DNA of 15,582 nt, from NCBI GenBank assembly GCA_027048265.1, contig JALTXS010000078.1, positions 1 to 15,582 of the forward strand, read 5' to 3'. The translations under genes were made by a program, and so were the position numbers. Below the pieces are notes generated by a model that saw nothing but the letters and a program-made list of their open reading frames with translations, was not told the DNA's origin and searched no databases. This document shows, piece after piece, positions 7,397 to 13,989 of the stretch; within the stretch, counting starts at the first letter, position 1, and every line of letters starts with the position of its first letter. Origin of the DNA: Desulfurococcales archaeon (GTDB taxonomy: Archaea > Thermoproteota > Thermoprotei_A > Sulfolobales > Fervidicoccaceae).

Positions 7397-8272
7397 TTAT
7401 GGGGGCTTGGCCCCCCTGAGCATGGCCGCTAGGACGCAGGAGGTGAGGGGAGGTAGGAGGTAGGAGAGGTCCACGCCCTCCTCCCGGGACCTCTTGTCCA
7501 GCTCGAAGAGCCTCCTCCCACCCGCGGGCGAGTCCATGCCCCCCTCCTCTAGGGCCCTCTGCATCTCCCTGCGGAGGGGGTTCTGGGCGTCGTTGGAGGC
7601 GAGTACAAGGAATCCTCTCACGATAGAGTTGTTGAGACCCCTTCCCTCCTCCACCCCCCGGTAGACGGCCTTGCTGCACTCTTGGATGGTGCGGGCTTCC
7701 TTGAGGAACCCGTACTCCCTGAGCCCCGCTTCCTCCAGTAGTCCCATGAGGTCACCCAGGCCGATTCCCCTGTCCCTGACCCTCCGGGGGCTGAGGCCCG
7801 AGGCCGATGCCGCCCCATAGGCTTTCTCGTCCGCAATCCTAAGCGCCTCCAGGAGCCCCGCAGAGTCCTCCGGGGTCAGGTAGAGGAGCATCCTCTGGGC
7901 CTCGGGAAGGGGCTCGTCCTTGATAGTGGCGGCGACCAGAGTGAGTCCTGTGTAGAGGAGTGTGGCGGGCGCTAGGCGCTCGGCCCTCTCGCTCCAGGCG
8001 AAGAAATCGCGTGAGGCCCTGTTAACGTGGTCTCCCAAGCCCAGCTCGGGTAGGCCTATGCGGGCCTCTCTCAGCTTGGCGGCCTTGTCAAGGAGGGGGT
8101 CAACGCGGGTCGAGGCTATCAGGCTCAGGTCTATTAGGGCCTCGAGCCTCCCCCGGTCGGCCGAGTACCTGTGGGGGGACCCGGGCTTGATGTAAGCGAA
8201 CACGGTCCTGGCGATGGAATCCCCTAGGAGTAATCCCGCCCTTTCCCTCTCCCTTGGGTTTAGCAGGGGCAC
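7397..8272 (-). CDS. Divergent CitG-like (triphosphoribosyl-dephospho-CoA synthase family) protein
   Basis: A 291-residue helical protein that I place tentatively in the CitG/MdcB family. The start GDSIARTVFAYIKPGSPHRYSADRGRLEALIDLSLIAS matches the family pattern of a small acidic helix, then KPGxxxRY, then a D..T..x.FL.S-like helix. Near the C-terminus ELDKRSREEGVDLSYLLPPLTSCVLAAML occupies the place where CitG proteins carry NPGxxAD; that motif is not present. In bacteria the family makes the prosthetic-group precursor of citrate or malonate lyase from ATP and dephospho-CoA, but archaeal members have unknown roles and no lyase genes are nearby. I chose GTG 8272 because GGAGGTGA (8285-8278) precedes it at 8-base spacing; the GTG at 8281 lies inside that ribosome site. 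It is in the same run of genes as the amidotransferase and aminotransferase. Confidence 0.6.
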   Translation of the reverse strand: MPLLNPRERERAGLLLGDSIARTVFAYIKPGSPHRYSADRGRLEALIDLSLIASTRVDPLLDKAAKLREARIGLPELGLGDHVNRASRDFFAWSERAERLAPATLLYTGLTLVAATIKDEPLPEAQRMLLYLTPEDSAGLLEALRIADEKAYGAASASGLSPRRVRDRGIGLGDLMGLLEEAGLREYGFLKEARTIQECSKAVYRGVEEGRGLNNSIVRGFLVLASNDAQNPLRREMQRALEEGGMDSPAGGRRLFELDKRSREEGVDLSYLLPPLTSCVLAAMLRGAKPP

Positions 8273-8306
8273 TTTGGTCACCTCCGTAGGCCGCTGTGTA
8301 GCAAAC

Positions 8307-9122
8307 TCAGGCCTCCCCGGGTTCGCTCGAGCCTCGTTGCCTGGTTAGGTAGTAGTAACCCTCACCGTAGTAGCCTGAGAGCCTCCAGGCAGCAAGGGCC
8401 CTTAGCTTCTCTAGCTTCTCTCGGTTAACCAGTACGGGTACGAGGGCCATTCCGGTTAGGAAGCCCCCAATGTGGGCCCAGAAGGCCACGCCCGTGGGTA
8501 TTCCTGTAAGCGTGAAGACGCCCATCACAAGCTGGTAGGCGAACCAGAATATGATGTATACGCTCGCGGGCACCCTGAAGACCATGGGTATCCAGAACCA
8601 GAACCCCACCGCGCGAATAAGGCTCCCGGGGTATAGGATCATGTATGCGCCCAGGACGCCGCTTATGGCCCCGCTGGCACCCACTGCGGGTACCAGCCAG
8701 GGGTTCACGCCCTGGAAGGCGTAGTTTAGGAGCCTGTCGGGGGGTATGAGGCTTATGCTGGCGATGTGGAACACGACGGCCCCCAGCCCGGATAGTAGGT
8801 AGAAGGCCAGGTACCTGACCTTCCCCATCACCGCCTCTATGTTGTCCCCGAAGATGTAGAGGTAGAGCATGTTCCCCAGAATGTGAGCGAGACCCGCGTG
8901 GAGGAACATCGCGGTCAATATGGTCCAGAGCATCTCGCCCCGAGCTATGAAGAAGGGCTTCACCCCAAGCGCGTTGATAACATCTTCAAGCCCTGTGGCC
9001 CCCGGGACCAGCATTTGGGGCCTCATTATGCTCACAATGAACAAGACAATGTTGAGGCCAATGATTAGGTGGTTCACCACCACTCTCTCGACACGTATGT
9101 TCTCATCACCCGCGGGGATCAA
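8307..9122 (-). CDS. Rhomboid-family intramembrane serine protease
   Basis: A 271-residue polytopic membrane protein of the rhomboid family, which cleaves transmembrane substrates within the lipid bilayer. From the chosen TTG the product starts MIPAGDENIRVERVVVNHLIIGLNIVLF, the usual rhomboid opening. The L1-loop and helix-2 region contains MFLHAGLAHILGNMLYLYIFGDNIE. The catalytic Ser lies in VGASGAISGVLGAY (Ser150) and the catalytic His in FWAHIGGFLTGM (His217), so the Ser-His dyad is intact. About six membrane helices are expected. A short basic and Tyr-rich cytosolic tail follows. The longer version from GTG 9170 would begin only a few bases after the TATA box at 9184-9176. GGGTGG (9133-9128) ahead of TTG 9122 decides the start. 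Confidence 0.93.
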   Translation of the reverse strand: MIPAGDENIRVERVVVNHLIIGLNIVLFIVSIMRPQMLVPGATGLEDVINALGVKPFFIARGEMLWTILTAMFLHAGLAHILGNMLYLYIFGDNIEAVMGKVRYLAFYLLSGLGAVVFHIASISLIPPDRLLNYAFQGVNPWLVPAVGASGAISGVLGAYMILYPGSLIRAVGFWFWIPMVFRVPASVYIIFWFAYQLVMGVFTLTGIPTGVAFWAHIGGFLTGMALVPVLVNREKLEKLRALAAWRLSGYYGEGYYYLTRQRGSSEPGEA

Positions 9123-9184
9123 CCAGACCACCCACCCGGCCCCGGTGGGCCTTAGGCGAATATTACGCACAAGCCCCTTTAAAT
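9123..9184 (-). promoter_or_regulatory. TATA box and ribosome site of the rhomboid gene
   Basis: ATTTAAAGG (9184-9176, minus strand) overlaps the TAA stop of the upstream SIS-like gene. Initiation near 9155 would give a leader of about 32 bases with GGGTGG at 9133-9128. The rhomboid gene may therefore have its own promoter in addition to read-through from the MTA phosphorylase operon. Confidence 0.45.
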
Positions 9185-10126
9185 TACACCCCTTCCTGCC
9201 AGCCCCGCCATGATTCCCAGCAAGACCCCATAAACCTGGGCTGAGAGAGGGTCCGTCCTAATCTCGAGCCCCCTAACCCCGGGCCCCCCTGTCCTCATCC
9301 TTCGGAAGTAAATGTCCCTCCAGACATCAGCCTCGGTACTAGTATAGAGGACCAACACCCTGTCCCCCAGTCCCTCAGGGGGTGCGGAGGATGCCTCCCA
9401 GAGCGACACGCTAAGACCCAATCGTGCCAGAGTTTCCCCCAAGGCGATGGCGGCGGGTGTAAGCATGCGCGTATGGACTATGGAGACGCCTCCCCCCCGC
9501 GCCCATGAAACGAGCTCCTCAAGCTGGGCTCCATAGGAGCCCCATAGGCCTTCCACGACCCCCTCAGGAGTTAGGAGCTCCTGCTCCAGCCTCCTTACCC
9601 TCATGTCCCCCCTCCCCGTCCTCTCCACTGCCAGACCCAGCGCGGAGACGGCCGACGCCATCACCTGGTCCAGGAGACCGGAGAGCTCCACGCTGGCCCC
9701 CTCGGGTACCTTCTGCTGGAGGAGGGGGTCAGCCTCGTCGGGTACGATGTAGAGGGCCGGGACGCCCATTATGTACAGCGCGTCCGCCAGGCGGGCGGTC
9801 TCACCCCTCTCCCAGGGGCTCCCCATCCAGTGGAGGACCCTGTACTCTTCCTCACGGTAGGGGGCCACGTGGAGGCTGGCGTGGTAAGCGGGGAGGGGGT
9901 CGGAGACCCTGGGCTGTGCTAGTACTTGGTAGAAGTTGGTGAAAACCCACGCTGCCACCGACCCCAGGCCCGTGAAGGTTACTATGAGGTCGCCCGAGCC
10001 CTGTGTGAACGAGACTATCCTGTCCCGGGCCTCCTCGGCCCTCTCCACTGACCTATGGAGCAGTCTGTCCAGCTCCTCCAGGCTCCCCACTCCTACAGGG
10101 TTGCGGTCTCCAGGCTTCTGCAGCAA
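9179..10126 (-). CDS. Degenerate SIS-domain protein resembling PGI/PMI
   Basis: About 315 residues, tentatively assigned to the SIS-domain sugar isomerase superfamily, nearest in layout to archaeal bifunctional phosphoglucose/phosphomannose isomerase. The likely correspondences are DLIVTFTGLGSVAAWVFTNF for the first SIS strand and glycine loop, LHWMGSPWERGETARLADALYIMGVPALYIV for the second sugar-phosphate segment, VSIVHTRMLTPAAIALGETLARLG for the start of the second SIS domain, and LEIRTDPLSAQVYGVLLGIMAGLAG at the end, where PGI/PMI have a related LAEIRGVNPL-type helix. The SYSGNT-like phosphate motif is not recognisable, so catalytic activity is doubtful. GGAGG (10141-10137) lies 10 bases before TTG 10126; TTG 10132 is the alternative. 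It overlaps the end of the MTA phosphorylase gene by about 34 bases, which suggests coupled translation. Confidence 0.6.
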   Translation of the reverse strand: MLQKPGDRNPVGVGSLEELDRLLHRSVERAEEARDRIVSFTQGSGDLIVTFTGLGSVAAWVFTNFYQVLAQPRVSDPLPAYHASLHVAPYREEEYRVLHWMGSPWERGETARLADALYIMGVPALYIVPDEADPLLQQKVPEGASVELSGLLDQVMASAVSALGLAVERTGRGDMRVRRLEQELLTPEGVVEGLWGSYGAQLEELVSWARGGGVSIVHTRMLTPAAIALGETLARLGLSVSLWEASSAPPEGLGDRVLVLYTSTEADVWRDIYFRRMRTGGPGVRGLEIRTDPLSAQVYGVLLGIMAGLAGRGVI

Positions 10127-10926
10127 CTGCAATCATCCTCCGGGTCGTCGGGGAGGGTCCTTATAGCCTCGGCCACTATTCTCCGGGCCTTGGACACGTT
10201 CTCAGCCATAACGCGGGCAACCTCCTCCGCGGTCACGGGCTTCTCCGCCCAGACGTCATAGTCAGTAACCATGGCTAGGGTTGCATAGCAGGTCTGGAGC
10301 TCGCAGGCCAGGTTGACCTCGGGCACTAGGGTCATGCCAATGATATCGGCGCCCAGGACGTTCTTCCACACCCTGCTCTCAGCAACGGTGCTGAACCGGG
10401 GCCCCTCTATGCAGAGGTAGGTGCCCCCCCTCCTAACCTCGATGCCAGTCCTCCTCCCAGCCTCCACCAGGTGCTGGGAGAGCCTGTTGCAGAAAGGATG
10501 GGCCATGCTCACATGAGCCACCACAGGTCCGTCGAAGAACGTGTAGTCCCTCCTCTTGGTCATGTCAATGAACTGGTCAGGGACCACGAGGCTCCCCGGC
10601 CCCAGGTCCTCCCGGAGGCTACCAACGGCGCTCACGCTTATGATCCACCTTGCTCCGAGTGCCCTGAGGGCCCACAGGTTGGCCCGGTAGTTTATCCTAT
10701 GGGGGGGTATGCGGTGGCCCCTGCCGTGGCGGGGAAGGAAGGCGACGCTCCTCTCACCCATCCTTCCCACAACGATATTGTCGCTCGGAGGCCCGTAGGG
10801 GGTGTATACCTTCAACTCAAGGGGATCCTCCAGCTCTCCGGGGTCGTATACCCCGCTGCCTCCTATAACCGCCGCCTCCACAGGAACCCTCCGGGGCTTG
10901 AACCAGGCACCGCTCTCGAAGAGCAA
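10093..10926 (-). CDS. mtnP: S-methyl-5'-thioadenosine phosphorylase (MTAP II type)
   Basis: A purine nucleoside phosphorylase family enzyme that splits methylthioadenosine with phosphate to adenine and methylthioribose 1-phosphate, in polyamine by-product and methionine salvage. Signatures: AVIGGSGVYDP, FLPRHGRGHRIPPHRINYRANLWALR, ISVSAVGSLRED, VVPDQFIDMTKRRDYTFFDG, YLCIEGPRFSTVAESR, ADIIGMTLVPEVNLACE and TDYDVWAEKPVTAEEV. The tail DCSCCRSLETATL carries the CSCC cysteine cluster known from the very heat-stable Sulfolobus MTAP II. The exact start is uncertain. TTG 10926 follows GGAGGTGG (10942-10935); GTG 10881 follows GGAGG (10892-10888) and would give the short family-like opening MEAAVIGGSG; GTG 10950 is the longest. 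It is the first gene of the minus-strand block and is divergent from the proteasome gene. Confidence 0.93.
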   Translation of the reverse strand: MLFESGAWFKPRRVPVEAAVIGGSGVYDPGELEDPLELKVYTPYGPPSDNIVVGRMGERSVAFLPRHGRGHRIPPHRINYRANLWALRALGARWIISVSAVGSLREDLGPGSLVVPDQFIDMTKRRDYTFFDGPVVAHVSMAHPFCNRLSQHLVEAGRRTGIEVRRGGTYLCIEGPRFSTVAESRVWKNVLGADIIGMTLVPEVNLACELQTCYATLAMVTDYDVWAEKPVTAEEVARVMAENVSKARRIVAEAIRTLPDDPEDDCSCCRSLETATL

Positions 10927-10950
10927 GGTAGCTCCCACCTCCTGGGGCAC

Positions 10951-10985
10951 TCATATAATGGTCCCCGGCACCATTAATAAACCGA
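10951..10985. promoter_or_regulatory. Shared divergent promoter of the MTA phosphorylase and proteasome beta genes
   Basis: Two AT boxes lie in otherwise GC-rich DNA: TCATATAATGG (10951-10961) and CCATTAATAAACC (10971-10983). The second reads as TTAATAAA toward the proteasome gene, with initiation near 11002, and as TTTATTAATGG toward the phosphorylase, with initiation near 10953. The first may also serve the phosphorylase. Both genes would have leaderless or short-leader transcripts. Confidence 0.45.
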
Positions 10986-11011
10986 CCCAGAACTTCTGGG
11001 GCGTGGTAGCC

Positions 11012-11590
11012 ATGGTGGGAGCGACGCTTGTCGGCGTTGTCTTCAAGGTGGGGGTCCTGCTCGCGGCGGACAGGAGGGTGACGCTGGGCAGCTACGTCCA
11101 CGGCCAGGCCAAGAAGGTCCACGTTCTCGATGGGAACCTGATAGTGGGGTTCGCGGGCCTCATAGCGGATGCCCAGGCCCTCCTACGCGTCATGAGGGAG
11201 GAGATAAGATACTATAGCTTGGAGTCGGGTAAGGGGATAAGCGTTGAGGCAGCCTCCCGCCTCCTCTCCAACATACTCTACTCCTACAAGATGTTCCCCA
11301 TGATGACGGAGGCCATGCTAGGCGGGGTCGAGGGGGCGCCCAAGCTGGTTGTTCTTGACCCCCTGGGCTCGACGATAAGCGACGACTACGCTGCGGCTGG
11401 CACAGGTGGTGCGGTAGCGATGGGGGTGCTGGAGAACGGTTACCGCCGGGGCATGTCACGGGACGAGGCCGTCGATCTCGCGGTTAGGGCGGTCAGGGTC
11501 GCCGCGAGGAGGGATGCGTTGACAGGGGACAAGATTGACATAGTTATAGCGACGAGGGAGGGCACTCTGGAGGAGACTAGGCCCCTCTAG
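11012..11590 (+). CDS. psmB: Proteasome beta subunit lacking the usual N-terminal threonine
   Basis: A 192-residue 20S proteasome beta-type subunit. The family pattern TTTVGxxxKxGVxLAADRRxT aligns with ATLVGVVFKVGVLLAADRRVT, and the later segments QAKKVHVLDGNLIVGFAGLIADAQALLRVMREEIRYY, SNILYSYKMFPMMTEAMLGGV and DDYAAAGTGGAVAMGVLE are typical. In this alignment the catalytic Thr1 position is Ala; the Asp17 and Lys33 equivalents remain. Only three residues (MVG) precede it, so there is little or no propeptide. It closely resembles the sulfolobal beta subunit that begins with a short, ATAIG-like N-terminus. It is probably a structural or regulatory partner of a second, active beta subunit elsewhere. 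If processing were one residue later, a Thr would be exposed. ATG 11012 is chosen because nothing upstream resembles the family; the open frame itself extends back over the divergent gene. Confidence 0.92.
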   Translation: MVGATLVGVVFKVGVLLAADRRVTLGSYVHGQAKKVHVLDGNLIVGFAGLIADAQALLRVMREEIRYYSLESGKGISVEAASRLLSNILYSYKMFPMMTEAMLGGVEGAPKLVVLDPLGSTISDDYAAAGTGGAVAMGVLENGYRRGMSRDEAVDLAVRAVRVAARRDALTGDKIDIVIATREGTLEETRPL

Positions 11591-11654
11591 AGAGTCTACT
11601 CGGAGTCCCAGGGCCCCGCCCTACTTTGCCTCACGCCGAGTGGCTATGCCTAGG

Positions 11655-11664
11655 GTTAATTAAC
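11655..11664. promoter_or_regulatory. Palindrome GTTAATTAAC upstream of the riboflavin kinase gene
   Basis: A perfect 10-base palindrome in the only AT-rich part of the 144-base gap between the proteasome gene and the riboflavin kinase gene. It could be the TATA element, with initiation near 11685, an operator for the DNA-binding domain of the encoded protein, or both. No other gene or RNA is visible in this gap. Confidence 0.35.
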
Positions 11665-11734
11665 GAGGGAGGACGCAAACCTCACTCTGGGGGATAAGGG
11701 AAGCCTGGATTGGGAGCAGGGCGAGGTGCGTGGT

Positions 11735-12415
11735 TTGAGATATGATGACGCCAAGCTGGTGGCCTTCCTTCTTCTCGTTATGAAGGGGAAGAGGCGGAGG
11801 AGGCTCAAGCAGACAGAGGTGGCAAGGGACACGGGGCTGAGCCAGCAGAGTGTCTCCCGGCTGCTCAGGACCCTTGAGGACAGGGGCCTCATAACCAGGA
11901 TTGTGAAGGGGAGGGGGGAGTACGTGGAGGTGACCAGCCAGGGCCTAAGGATGGCGGAGGAAATGGCCGGCCTCGCAACGAGCATTGTGGAGGAGGACCG
12001 GAACATCCTCGTCCTCGAGGGCGTCGTCGTATCGGGCCTGGGGGAGGGGAGATACTACATAAGCATGCCCTACTACTCGGGCATGATACAGAAGCTCCTT
12101 GGATTCAAGCCCTACCCCGGCACCCTAAACGTTAGGCTAGTGGGCGAGAGCGTCTGGAAGAGGAGGCAGCTGAACGCCTACAGGACCCTCCACATACCCG
12201 GGTTCAGGGATGAGAAGAGGGTCTACGGTGGCGCATGGCTCTTTAAGGCAAAGATAAACGGTTACGAACCCGCGGGGATAGTTATTCCCGAGCGCACAAG
12301 CCATGGGAGCGAGATAATAGAGATAGTAGCACCAGAGTACCTCAGGAGCATCCTGGGGCTGAAGGACGGGGACCGGGCGGTTATTGAGGTCTACATACCT
12401 GACAACGGATCATAG
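11735..12415 (+). CDS. ribK: CTP-dependent riboflavin kinase with N-terminal helix-turn-helix (RibK/RibR type)
   Basis: About 226 residues. Residues 1-85 form a winged helix-turn-helix: LKQTEVARDTGLSQQSVSRLL is the helix-turn-helix, then LEDRGLITRI and the wing. The rest is the DUF120 riboflavin kinase domain, which phosphorylates riboflavin to FMN with CTP. Its landmarks are SGLGEGRYYISMPYY, LLGFKPYPGTLNVRL (nucleotide and metal site), IPGFRDEKRVYGGAWLFKAKI, and VIPERTSHGSEIIEIVAPEYLRSILGLKDGDRAVIEV. Archaeal fusions of this layout act both as the kinase and as a regulator of riboflavin genes. I prefer TTG 11735 over GTG 11726, because GAGGTG (11723-11728) is the ribosome site and the GTG lies inside it. 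The gene is downstream of, and in the same direction as, the proteasome gene, but 144 bases away. Confidence 0.92.
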   Translation: MRYDDAKLVAFLLLVMKGKRRRRLKQTEVARDTGLSQQSVSRLLRTLEDRGLITRIVKGRGEYVEVTSQGLRMAEEMAGLATSIVEEDRNILVLEGVVVSGLGEGRYYISMPYYSGMIQKLLGFKPYPGTLNVRLVGESVWKRRQLNAYRTLHIPGFRDEKRVYGGAWLFKAKINGYEPAGIVIPERTSHGSEIIEIVAPEYLRSILGLKDGDRAVIEVYIPDNGS

Positions 12416-12449
12416 TCTTGTCACGGGCTCGATAGTGTACTAGTCCAAC

Positions 12450-13229
12450 TCATCCTCTACGCTTTCCCTCCCCCTCCTTACCCTGCTCCCCTGAGTGCAT
12501 CTTGAGTATCTGGTAGAGCTTCTCATGCTGTCTTGTATAGAGCCTTATCTTGAGAATGGCCTTGGGCATCTCGTGCACGAGCTCCACAAATTTCCTCTGG
12601 GGGCTGTGGTTCACCTTGTACTCCTTGAGGGGGAAAGCTATAGCGTTCCTGCTAGCCAGACCCTGTAGAATGATACCCTTGCTAGTGACCGTGAAGGCCC
12701 TAGGCGCGTTTATCATCACGAACTTCTTCCCCGTTTTCTTCATCCTCCTCTCCATAGCCCACTGGCCCAGACGGCTTAGTATAAAACTCCCCTCGAACAG
12801 GACCAGGTAGGCGGCCGCGTAACCCAGGTGCTCGTTCTCGAAGTAATTGGGCACCGTGTTCAGGATGGGGTTAAAAGCCAGTATGAAGTACAACATTATG
12901 GGGAAAAACATTAGCATCTGGCCCTGCATCATCTTCATCTGGTCAGCCATCTCCTTGTGGTAGTCAACGTCCTCTGTGAGTATCTGGAAGGACTCTTTCT
13001 CCTCCACCAGGACCTTACCCTGCTCCACCTCCTCTACCCGGGCCTTGCCCTTGACCCCACCCCCTCCAAGCTTCTGCATCACGACCGCGAAGACTATGAA
13101 ATAGAGGATAACGAAAATCCAGTATTGCCACCCGTTCCTTCCCAAGAAGCCCGCAACTAGCGCGAATACTATGATGCTAACCTGGCCAATAATCAGCTGC
13201 CTGCGGGTGCTCTGCATCGGCATGGACAA
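12450..13229 (-). CDS. Four-helix membrane protein with charged middle and soluble C-terminal region (DUF2208-like, tentative)
   Basis: About 259 residues. Counting from GTG 13238, hydrophobic helices lie near 15-32, 38-55, 108-124 and 140-155. Between helices 2 and 3 is a charged stretch rich in Glu and Lys (VEEVEQGKVLVEEKE) followed by KEMADQMKMMQGQMLMFFPIM, a Met/Gln-rich amphipathic entry into helix 3. That entry is reminiscent of the YidC/EMC3-like archaeal insertase group, though the layout also fits DUF2208. Residues 170-245 look like a compact soluble domain containing FVMINAPRAFTVTSKGIIL, and the end is highly basic. I do not recognise a definite function. The start is probably TTG 13229, with GGGTGA (13240-13235) 8 bases upstream; an ATG two codons later is possible. 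It follows the threonylcarbamoyl-AMP synthase gene and converges with the riboflavin kinase gene. Confidence 0.72.
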   Translation of the reverse strand: MSMPMQSTRRQLIIGQVSIIVFALVAGFLGRNGWQYWIFVILYFIVFAVVMQKLGGGGVKGKARVEEVEQGKVLVEEKESFQILTEDVDYHKEMADQMKMMQGQMLMFFPIMLYFILAFNPILNTVPNYFENEHLGYAAAYLVLFEGSFILSRLGQWAMERRMKKTGKKFVMINAPRAFTVTSKGIILQGLASRNAIAFPLKEYKVNHSPQRKFVELVHEMPKAILKIRLYTRQHEKLYQILKMHSGEQGKEGEGKRRG

Positions 13230-13234
13230 CTCAG

Positions 13235-13283
13235 TCACCCAGGATGTAGGCGTTTTTAGTATGGGTTAGGCGTCTCATATATG
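13235..13283 (-). promoter_or_regulatory. TATA box and ribosome site of the four-helix membrane protein gene
   Basis: ACCATATATGAG (13283-13272, minus strand) could be the TATA box, with initiation near 13252 and GGGTGA at 13240-13235. ACTAAAAAC (13260-13252) is a second candidate that would make the transcript nearly leaderless. Confidence 0.4.
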
Positions 13284-13320
13284 GTATGGTCAGACAAGGA
13301 CTAAGGAGAGGCCATGTTAA

Positions 13321-13989
13321 TCAAGGTTTCCCAGACTCGACGACCACCTCCTCACCCAGAACCTCCTCAATCTCCTCAACACCTATCGCACCCACCCTCA
13401 CGACCCTGGGGGGAGTAACGGTGACGTCCACAATAGTAGAGGCCACACGGTACCTCGAGGGCCCCCCATCTACGGCCACGTCCACTCTATCCCCAATCTG
13501 CGCAAGGGCCTCATCGAGCGTGGTAGGGGAGGGCGCACCGCTCCTGTTTGCACTGGTCCCCACAATGTACCCTCCGATGCCTCTAGCGAGCACACGGGGC
13601 ACGGGATGGTCAGGCACCCTCACCGCTACCCTCCCCTCCCCATCAACTAACCGGGAGTGCAAGCTCACCCGAGGCTCTAGCTTGAGCGTTAGGGGTCCGG
13701 GCCAGAACTCCCTGGCCAGGAGCCGGGCCCTCCGCCCCAGGTGGGCGAGCCTCTCAGCATCGCCCAGGCTGGACAGGAGTATGGGGAAGGGGGAGGCCCC
13801 CCTCTGCTTCGCCTGGGCTACTCTCTCAACAGCCTCCTCCAGGTCTATCCTCCCACCCACCCCGTATACGGTGTCTGTGGGGTATATCGCGATACCCCCT
13901 CCCCGCAGCACCTCCACTACAGGATCCAGCATCCCTGCCAGCTTCTCTTCCTCAGCCCATGGTTCTACCCTCACAACAAGCCGGACCAA
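13321..13989 (-). CDS. L-threonylcarbamoyladenylate synthase (Sua5/YrdC/YciO family)
   Basis: A YrdC-domain protein of 222 residues that makes threonylcarbamoyl-AMP from threonine, bicarbonate and ATP, the first step of the universal t6A modification of tRNAs reading ANN codons. Motifs in order are IAIYPTDTVYGVGG, AKQRGASPFPILL (KxR..P substrate site), FWPGPLTLKL, GRVAVRVPDHP, YIVGTSANRSGAPSPTT, DGGPSRYRVASTIVDV and VVRVGAI. It is a stand-alone YrdC domain without the extra Sua5 C-terminal domain. TTG 13989 is chosen, with GGGTGG (14000-13995) 8 bases upstream; the longer GTG at 13998 overlaps that site. It lies between the VWA protein gene (87 bases upstream) and the four-helix membrane protein gene, all in the same direction. 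The 87-base gap shows no RNA gene. Confidence 0.93.
   Translation of the reverse strand: MVRLVVRVEPWAEEEKLAGMLDPVVEVLRGGGIAIYPTDTVYGVGGRIDLEEAVERVAQAKQRGASPFPILLSSLGDAERLAHLGRRARLLAREFWPGPLTLKLEPRVSLHSRLVDGEGRVAVRVPDHPVPRVLARGIGGYIVGTSANRSGAPSPTTLDEALAQIGDRVDVAVDGGPSRYRVASTIVDVTVTPPRVVRVGAIGVEEIEEVLGEEVVVESGKP

Noticed and set aside
10802..11011. 70-codon N-terminal extension of the proteasome beta frame
   Set aside because: It runs antisense through the MTA phosphorylase start and the divergent promoter; beta-subunit homology begins only at about 11015.
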